Below are positions 56,850-64,000 of a stretch of DNA of 64,000 bases, piece by piece. The position numbers and the translations under genes are program-made. This DNA comes from Cymodocea nodosa. Its lineage: Eukaryota; Streptophyta; Magnoliopsida; Alismatales; Cymodoceaceae. A model generated the notes under the pieces. It saw nothing but the letters and a program-made list of their open reading frames with translations. It did no database searches and was not told where the DNA came from. The stretch covers positions 8,506,501 through 8,570,500 of the forward strand of contig CM072341.1 in the NCBI GenBank assembly GCA_036874045.1, read 5' to 3'. The stretch's first letter is position 1; each line of letters opens with the position of its first letter.

Positions 56850-58416
56850 ACTTTACCTACTATCTTTTATCTTCTATTTCTTTTATATTTACTTCACCAT
56901 CTTATTTTCTATTATCTGTTTTAATTATATTGAGTTAGTTTGATAATCTATTTCTGTCTAATTCTTATTTTGAGTTATTTCTTGAGAATATTTACAAATT
57001 ATTTTTCTTCAAATTTTAAAACAAAAACATCTCTACCAATGCTCTTCTTGAGATGATTTTCTATTGAGTTTATAAGTTACAATGATTTCTTACATCTATA
57101 TTAAAATCAACTCAGATTAATTCATCAAAATTACTAAAGGCTTCTACTCCACAAATAGAATAATGCCCACATGACACTTAGAATGGGGGCCTAAATCCGA
57201 AAAATAGCCAATTTACCTTAATTAATTCAATGATTGTATTCCTATTTGCTAGACTAAATGTTTCATGATTAGAAAATTTTGAAGTGTTTAATATGTAAGG
57301 GTGAAAAATAAGGAAAAGTGGCTGGAAGTAATAAGACTCAAGATATTTAACCTAACCTTGTCCAAATGTTTTTAACTTTCTACACTTTCCATTTTTTTTC
57401 AGTACTATCAAAGTGATTGCCATTGTTTACAATAAAAAAAAAATTGGAATGTTTGTTGCAAAGAGCAACCAACACCAATATTGTTAAAAAAAAAAAATTA
57501 AAAAAAACTCCGATTATAGCTAAGCAGTATTGACAGTTTCATAATTCTAAAAGATCTTCTTTTTCTCGTAGTTAATTACATAATAGACATGGTTAAGGGA
57601 AAATATACCTTGGGGTTGCTTCATGGAAATTTCAAAATGGCCGAAGAGATCATATTAAATGTGTCTTAATTTTTCTATTCTAAAAAGATTAAGTTCTAGC
57701 ACTGAGGTTTATAAAAACTAATTTCTTTAAGGTTAATAAGGTGAACCATAGGATCAAGTCCTTATGCCAAGTGAAATGTGTTATTTATCTTTATGTGGAG
57801 CCTTGAATAATTCAGTAATTCTCACATAATTATAATTTTTTTTTAAAAAAAATTTCTTAGTCAAAAACTACTTATATATATATCGATATATCTAATCAAA
57901 TTTAAAAAATAATAATATAGAATAAAAACATTATAAAAATACAATTACCTCAACAAAATTATTTTTTACTGATTTCTTTTATTCATATATTCAGGGGGAG
58001 TTTATTCTTTTTGATATGTCTGATTTTCTCAATTTTAAGACCTTTTTTGTCAGCATATTTTTAGGGAGAGTTATTTTCTTTACCTGGTTGAGTGTTGGCA
58101 GTCGTCGAACAGTTAGTCCTTTTGTCTTAAGGGTTTTTCAAACAGTTAAGTTCTAACTACCAGAAAACTTCTTAGTTTTCGACAAGTTACTGTCTTGTGC
58201 CTTATTTCTTTTTTAGACAGTTATCCTGTAACTATCGGAAAATTCTTTTCTTTCAGTAAGTTAGGCCTTTAACTCACCGATCTCTGGAACTTTCCAATTT
58301 TTATATGCTTTCGGAGGGTTATCTTCTCACTCTGTCTTAACCTTCCGATTCTCAAATCCTTCATCTACTTCATCCCTTCTTCACGCCTCCTCCTACATGG
58401 CTTCATCTAAACGTTT
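56850..58416 (+). other. Spacer of G after pol, up to the C2 insertion
   Basis: The stretch is largely non-coding and AT-rich, with poly-A/T runs at 57430-57510 and 57835-57860. A purine tract CAGGGGGAGTTTATTC lies at about 57993-58008. From 58090 to 58350 motifs of the CGAACAGTTAG, TAACTATCGGAAAA and TTCGGAGGGTTA type recur, as in the G LTR. ATGGCTTCATCTAAACG at 58397 looks like the start of the expected downstream (env-like) ORF, and C2 has inserted 20 bp into it. Confidence 0.65.
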
Positions 58417-59962
58417 TGTTGAGTATTTTTGTTTTGATGATGTGTGCTAAATGAAAATAATCATATTTGCTCAATTACAATTGCTTGTGAAAAGAAATTA
58501 AAATCATCAATCAATACAGAAAAAGCTTACTGATATAAATACTTGTCTGTATTGGATCTGAAATTAATAACTAGTCGTTTCATTGCATTAATTTCTCATT
58601 TAGTTAAACGTTAAGTTAACGTGTGTTTTTATTGAAAAGCATGATATGTTTTAATGTTATATCTTCTGTATCATGAACAGTGCACATTTAGACAACTTGT
58701 TAAGTTAGAGGCTTAAAGGTTAAAATAGGTCATGTGATAACTCGTTAAGTTAGTGAGTAAAAGAAGAGACGAACTCGTTAAGTTAGTGTCATACACGTGG
58801 TGAAATTATAAGTTACGAATGTTGTATTGTATCACGTGAGGTGCACATGTTTAACTCGTTAAGTTAACATAACTAAACGTGTTGAGTTGCTATATTGAAC
58901 ACTAAGGCAACACGTTAGGTTAGCATTATAAACTTAAGTTGTTATTTTTGCACATGGTAAAATTCTTATTATAAAAACATTTGTTTATTACTGGTTCGTT
59001 GAGTTATCAAAACACAACGAAGATGGTTCGTTGAGATAGCATAACACCAGGGACTTAATTTGTTGAGTTAGCTACAGTACTTGTCACGTGAAATAGCATA
59101 TGGTGAACCCGTTAAGTTAGAAACGTTAAGTTATATATATATATATATATTTGTGTTACTCGTTTAGTTAACATTAAAGTAACGACTTCTTATTACACTA
59201 ATGAAAAATTTTTGGACGAGAAAGTTTATTTTCAGGAAATTTTTCAGAAATCAAAGACTGAGGATTAAAGAAAATTTGAAATATAAACGTAGGTTAGAAC
59301 GTGTGTGTTTCGATGAAGGAAAAAGAAAAGACGTGGAGAAGTGGAAAACTGGTAGTGGTTAAACGTGAAGGATATGCATGAAATGAAGATACAGTATAAA
59401 AGGCATAGAATTCTCGTTGATCAATTTATCATTGCACACCAAAAAGAAAAATCTATTCAAGGATCAAACCATCCCTACACACCAAAAGAAAAATCTTTTT
59501 CAGGGATCAAAAACACTTCTTCGGGAAAAATCTCTCAAGTGGAAGAAAGTTCAGTGAAGCATAAAAAGGTAAGATTTTCGTCACTAAAGATTTGAAGTAT
59601 CAGAAGAAAGCAAATTCGGTGAAGCATGAAAAGACAAGATATTCGTCACTAAAGAATTGCTGAAGAAGATAAAGAAGAAGAAGAAAGATCTCAAACAGGG
59701 AGAAAAGTTCTAAATTCCGCAAATTAGTTTTCTCTGTTTGTAGTTATGAAATTGTTTAGATGATACATGGTATCGAAATATAATTGCATCTACAATTTCT
59801 ACGGAGAATTGAATTGTATATTGTAATTGAAACCTTGAATAAAAATGATTTTATGAAAACAATGTCTTGACTTATTTTTGAGTTTTAAAGTTTCAATTAT
59901 ATTTCAGAAAATATTAAAAATACACAATTCACCCCCCTCTTGTGTAGCCATATGATCCTGCA
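58417..59962 (+). mobile_element. 5' LTR of C2 (1546 bp)
   Basis: It begins TGTTGAGTATTTTTG and ends GATCCTGCA. AACTCGTTAAGTTA repeats lie at 58690-59130, a TATATA microsatellite at 59133-59150, and about two 42-bp units near 59420-59505. The same short open frame as in C1 (opening at 59365) spans the units. Confidence 0.9.
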
Positions 59963-59964
59963 AG

Positions 59965-59976
59965 TGGTATCAGAGC
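59965..59976 (+). other. Primer-binding site of C2
   Basis: TGGTATCAGAGC is an exact match to the complement of plant initiator tRNA-Met 3' end, two bases after the LTR. Confidence 0.9.
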
Positions 59977-60162
59977 TTTGTGAATAATCTTTGATATAAA
60001 ATCGATACCAACTTATTTAATATCATTGCTTATTCTACCTTCCTTGTTTTTAAACGTAAATTAATATCTGAGCATACATTTAACTCTATTGATTTAAGGC
60101 TCAAGTTGTTTTAAAGTTTTTAGACTGTTTAAAATCAAATAGGTTGAAAAATCTAAGGTAAA

Positions 60163-61300
60163 ATGGCTACTGGAAATGGTAATTTTTCTTTATATGAATG
60201 CCAAAATCTTAATCGTCCTCCTTTATTTGATGGAATACATTTTGAATATTGGAAATATAGGATGACTGTTTTTCTTCAAAGTATAGATCATAAATTGTGG
60301 TTCATGATTTCTAAACCATATACTCTATTAACTACTCCTTATAATACTTGGACAATTACTGAAAAAGAAAATGAAACTCTGAATGCTAAGGGCTTAAATA
60401 TTTTATTTTGTGCATTGAGTTATGAACAGTTCATTAAAGTGTAGGCATATAAATTTGCTTATGAGGTGTAGCATGCATTAGAAGTTTCACATGAAGGTAC
60501 TTCTAAAGTTAAAGAGACAAAAATAAACTTGTTGATTCATAAGTATGAACTCTTTAAGATGCATGAAGACGAAAATATTTCTTAGATGTTTTCCAGATTT
60601 CTTGAAATCATAAACTCTTTAAAATGTTTAGGAAAGAATTTTGAATAGAAGGATTTGGTGAGGAAAATTCTCAGATCCCTAAGTTCTAAATGGTCTCAAA
60701 AAGTAACATCAATTGAGGAATCACGAGATTTAAATGTTTATACTATGAATGAACTTATAGGAAATTTAACAGCTTATGAAGTTCAATTAAATGAATCACT
60801 GAGTCACAACAAACTAAAAATGAAGAAAGAAATAGCCTTCGAAATTAATTCAGATTCTGATATATCTACTGATTCTGACGAGGATTTGATTTTGTTGACT
60901 AGGAAATTCAAGAAAGCATGGAAAGCTAGGAAACAACAAAGGAACAAAAATGATAAACCCTCAACGTCAAAATCATTGAATGACAAGAATTCTTCATCCA
61001 GAAAGTATGTATATTACAACTTTCAGAAACCTGGACATCTTTCTCTACATTGTCCTATGAGGAAAAATGAAAAGCAAAGTAGGACAAATTAGAAAAAGAC
61101 GGCTCAGAAAACTTAGAAAAAGTTTTACAAGAAAAAGGCTTTGAAGGTCACTTGGGATGACACGTCTGAAGAGTCTGAATCTGAGGAATCAGCATCAAAA
61201 TCTTCACATTCAGAAGGAGAACAAGAGTTAGAAGGCGTTGCTCATGTGTGCTTCATGGCAAATGAGTCTGAGGTAATATCTGATCCTGAAAGTCATTCAG
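60163..61300 (+). pseudogene. copia gag of C2
   Basis: MATGNGNFSLYECQNLNRPPLFDGIHFEYWKYRMTVFLQ opens the ORF, followed by the same segments as C1. A zinc-knuckle region (YYNFQKPGHLSLHCP, about 61012-61056) and VCFMANESEV near 61246 follow. The frame is interrupted several times. Compared with C1, the coiled-coil-like stretch before the Asn/Ser-rich linker is much shorter. Confidence 0.85.
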
Positions 61301-61309
61301 ATTTCAACT

Positions 61310-62035
61310 AAGTTAGACAAACTAACTAGTACCCCTGCGGTGTCTTATAAATTTAGCTTAGGATTTGATTATCCTGAATATCCTGAATCTCAAGCCAATA
61401 AAGGATTTATTAGTTGCAGTTCAAGTAAATCTAAGACTAAAATTCCTTTCATTATGAAACAAGGTAATAAATATGTAGAAGTAGGTACTTCAAGGGATGA
61501 ATCAAGCAGTAATAATATAAATCAATGTGATTTGTCAAATTGTACTTCTAACATGACTATAAATGTTTCTAAAAATCTTGTTTCTTGTTTTGGAAATTCA
61601 GTTTCTAATGTTTCTAAAATTTCAGACAATTGTAGTAAACTGAATATTCAAAAACCTGAGCATGTAATTCAATACACTGGTATTAGACCAATTACTCATT
61701 CTACATGTGATAAAACTAAAAATTCTTTTGCAGAAAAAGATTTTGTATGTACGGAAAATGTTAATACAAGTACAAAATCTTGGTATGAACTTACTGAAAT
61801 GTATAAGCATGACCAAAATAAATTAACATCTGATAAAAATATGTTTGGTCTTGATTATACTACATCTGAAAACAAAAAGAATGATTGCAAAAGCAATAAT
61901 GCTATATGTGAGTATGAAGCTAATGATAAATCAATAGTACTTACAACTAATAAGAATATAAATGATAATGTTAAACTATTTTTAAACAAAAAGAAGAAAT
62001 ATGCGTTTAATGAACTTGGTCCTCAATAACATTGG
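61310..62035 (+). pseudogene. Gag-protease linker of C2
   Basis: SYKFSLGFDYPEYPESQANKGFI, KYVEVGTSRDESSSNNINQC, repeated NVSK and SWYELTEMYKHDQNKL match 18626-19144 of C1. It is Asn/Ser/Lys-rich with no catalytic motif. Its function is not known. It may be part of an extended gag. Confidence 0.65.
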
Positions 62036-62059
62036 GTACCAAGAAAAAGTTTTTCTTAA

Positions 62060-63468
62060 TTTGTGTTGTAGGAGGAAACAACATCAAAATGGATCTTGGA
62101 CAGTGGAGCATCAAGTCACATGACCGGACAAAAAGTCTATTACAAAATTTTACAAATACCATGAAAGGAAGTGTAACATTTGGAAACAAAAGCAAAGATA
62201 AAATCATAGGTATGGGCAATGTTCAAATAACTCCTACTTGTGTTATTTCGAATGTACTATATGTAGAAAACCTAGGATTTAATTTGCTTAGTGTCATAAA
62301 ACTAACTGAAAATGGATATTATGTAGTGTTTGAAGATAATGTATGCAAAATAATTGATAAAAATACAGATGAAATTAAGTTTATTGCTAAAAGAAAAGGT
62401 TCTGTATATATTTTATCTTTACCTTCTAGTGTAGTTGATTTAAATTCATGTTTGCTAGCTGAAACTAGTGATGCATATCTATGGCATAGAAGGATTTAGC
62501 ATATAAATATAAGACTGTTACATAAACTATCTAGAAAACATTTAGTGAGAGGTTTACCAAAGATTAAATACTCAAAGAACTTTATGTGTGATGCATGTGA
62601 GTTAGGTAAACTTCACAAAAACTCTTTTCAATCCAAAACTGATATTTCAAGCAAGAGAGTCTTAGAACTTATATATATGGATCTATTTGGACCAACAAGA
62701 ATCATGAGTCTTGGTGGTAAACGATATGTATTTGTTTTAGTAGATGACTTCTCTAGATACACATGGGTATATTTTCTAGCATCTAAGACAGAAGTTTTTG
62801 AAAAATTTAAAATGTTTTGCAATTTTGTTCAAAATGAGCAAAGTGTCTCTATTCAAAAACTTAGGAGTGATCATGGAACTGAATTTGATAATGATCAAAT
62901 GGATAACTATTGTAATGAGCATGGCATTGATCACAGATTTTCTTTTCCAAGAGCACCGTGTCAAAATGGTGTTGTTGAGAGAAAGAATAGATCACTTCAA
63001 GAAATGGCCAGAATTATGTTGAATGAACATAAGTTACCTCAAAATCTTTGGGCTGAAGCAGTAAATACAGCTTGTTATGTTATTAACAGAAGTCATTTAA
63101 GACCTCATGTTAATAAAACTCCTTTTGAAATTATATTTAATAGGGTTCCAAAAATTTCCTATATGAAACCATTTGGCTGCAAGTGTTTTATTCTTAATAA
63201 TAAGGATAAAAGGGATAAATTTCAAGCCAAATCGGATGAAGGAATTTTTGTAGGTTACTCTACTAGAAGTAAAGCCTATAGAGTATATAACAAGACTTCT
63301 AGGACTATTGAAGAAACCCTCCATGTAAGCTTCAATGAAAATTCTCTTAGAGAATCTCAATCTAAAGCTGATAATGATGATATGATCAATTTTCCAAATG
63401 AGTTAGATATCAATAGAGAGATTGATGATTTATCTGAAAAAATCAAAAATATGAACTTAAATGATTAA
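62060..63468 (+). pseudogene. Protease and integrase of C2
   Basis: The DNA around 62085-62130 encodes the same WILDSGASSHMTG-type protease motif as C1. The GAG-pre-integrase finger (LWHRR, CDACELGK) and the integrase core (MDLFGPTRIMS, FVLVDDFSRYTWVYFL, LRSDHGTEFDNDQM, FPRAPCQNGVVERKNRSLQEMA) follow, then KPFGCKCFILN and GIFVGYSTRSKAYRVYN. D, D and E positions are all present. The frame is broken a few times over the region. Confidence 0.85.
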
Positions 63469-64000
63469 ACTAATGATGAAAGTGATGGACTTTCAGATGT
63501 TGATGAGAATATTGAGGAAAATCAGAGAAATTGGCGTTATTCTTCATCACATCTCATTACTCAAGTCATTGGTAATATTAATGAGGGAGTTAAAACTAGA
63601 GCTTCAGTAAATTTAAATAGTATGTGTATGTTTGTTTCTATGGTGGAACCAAGGAATATACAAGAAGCATTATCTGATGAAAATTGGATAGTGGCAATGC
63701 AAGAAGAACTAAATCAATTCATCAGAAATGATGTATGGGAATTAGTCTCTCCACCAGAAAATCAATCCATAATAGGTACAAAGTGGATCTTTAGAAACAA
63801 AACTAACGAAACTGGTCAAATTATAAGGAATAAAGCTAGATTAGTTGCACAAGGGTATACACAGGAAGAAGGATTAGATTCTGATGAAACATTTGCTCCT
63901 CTGGCTAGGTTAGAAAGTATTAGAATATTATTGGCCTATGCTTGTTATATGGATTTTAAATTATATCAAATGGATGTAAAGAGTGCATTTCTAAATGGTT
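63469..64000 (+). pseudogene. Start of RT of C2, cut by window edge
   Basis: It encodes [107 protein letters not shown] up to the last base. The site GGTACAAAGTGG at 63775 is the empty counterpart of the T insertion in C1. Confidence 0.88.

Larger units (their letters stand above)
49653..58416 (+). mobile_element. G: Sirevirus-like Ty1/copia element, 5' part through pol
   Basis: It has a 2283-bp 5' LTR (with a TRIM inside), a PBS (51938-51949), gag, protease, integrase, RT and RNase H in copia order, then a spacer with a purine tract and the first codons of a downstream ORF. There C2 is inserted, and the remaining 3' part lies beyond the window. It sits inside the non-coding module of F. Coding regions are interrupted several times. 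It belongs to the same broad lineage as C but is clearly a different family by LTR sequence. Confidence 0.85.
58417..64000 (+). mobile_element. C2: copia family C element, 5' LTR to RT (runs off window)
   Basis: It has a 5' LTR (58417-59962), a canonical PBS (59965-59976), gag, linker, protease, integrase and the start of RT. It is inserted in G, with CGTTT (58412-58416) as the left candidate target repeat; the right copy is outside. Coding wording is around 90-95% like C1 by eye. It has no T insertion at the equivalent RT site (63770), which confirms that site. Several breaks are present. Confidence 0.9.

Noticed and set aside
1-64000. A novel defence, toxin or biosynthetic gene system
   Set aside because: All recognisable coding regions are retroelement gag, pol or env-like parts, plus one F-box-like ORF. 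No operon-like or non-element gene set is present.

Overview
This window looks like AT-rich nuclear DNA from a flowering plant, most likely a eudicot. The evidence is the type of repeat it holds: Athila-like Ty3/gypsy elements primed by tRNA-Asp, Sirevirus-like Ty1/copia elements primed by initiator tRNA-Met, a Tork/Tnt1-like copia element and a TRIM. I cannot name the species. I found no convincing free-standing host gene, tRNA, rRNA or CRISPR array. Almost every base belongs to a stack of LTR retroelements inserted into one another. All coding parts are treated as fossils and most carry several breaks. For convenience the families are called E (Athila-like gypsy), C and G (two Sirevirus-like copia families), T (small Tork-like copia) and H (solo LTR of another gypsy-like family).

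Layout. 1-1869: scars of an E element and a C LTR, both on the minus strand. 1870-10339: the 3' part of a plus-strand E element (end of pol, gag-like ORF, F-box-like ORF, polypurine tract, 2.15 kb 3' LTR), inserted into a second E element. 10340-41890: that second E element on the minus strand, reading right to left from its 5' LTR edge at 41344, through a gag zinc knuckle, protease, RT, RNase H and integrase, then an env-like ORF and a gag-like ORF. It is split by four insertions: a solo G LTR (12471-14138), a complete C element C1 (15309-31169), a solo C LTR (32065-33789) and a solo E LTR (36319-38517). C1 is itself split by element T (21067-23797). 41891-49652: a minus-strand C element (F) inserted in the 5' LTR of E, with solo LTR H (44768-46952) inside it. 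49653-58416: a plus-strand G element inserted in F, with a 541-bp TRIM in its 5' LTR. 58417-64000: a second plus-strand C element (C2) inserted at the start of G's downstream ORF and leaving the window in its RT region.

Most boundaries are supported by TG...CA ends, PBS or PPT sites and 5-bp target duplications: CTTTC for C1, AGATA for the solo C LTR, ATGTC for the solo E LTR, AAAAT for the solo G LTR, GGTAC/AGTAC for T, TGTAT/TATAT for H and ATAGC/ATATC for the TRIM. By nesting order E is the oldest layer, and T, the TRIM, H and C2 are among the younger events. By eye the two C1 LTRs differ at about 3% of sites over their first 220 bases, the T LTRs at about 4% and the TRIM LTRs at about 6%.

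The most unusual signal is non-coding. E (gypsy) and C (copia) belong to different superfamilies, yet they share a roughly 1 kb untranslated module (7060-8045 and 25400-26265), a roughly 95-bp LTR block (8851-8945 and 15776-15875), related env-like ORFs, and the same short imperfect-palindrome motifs (TAACTCAACG/CGTTGAGTTA, AACTCGTTAAGTTA, TAACTATCCGAAA). These motifs recur dozens of times in LTRs and between ORFs. This suggests repeated exchange of regulatory modules between LTR retroelement lineages in this genome. The E family also has an unusual order, with the main gag-like domain downstream of pol, and one copy carries an F-box-like ORF that looks captured from the host.
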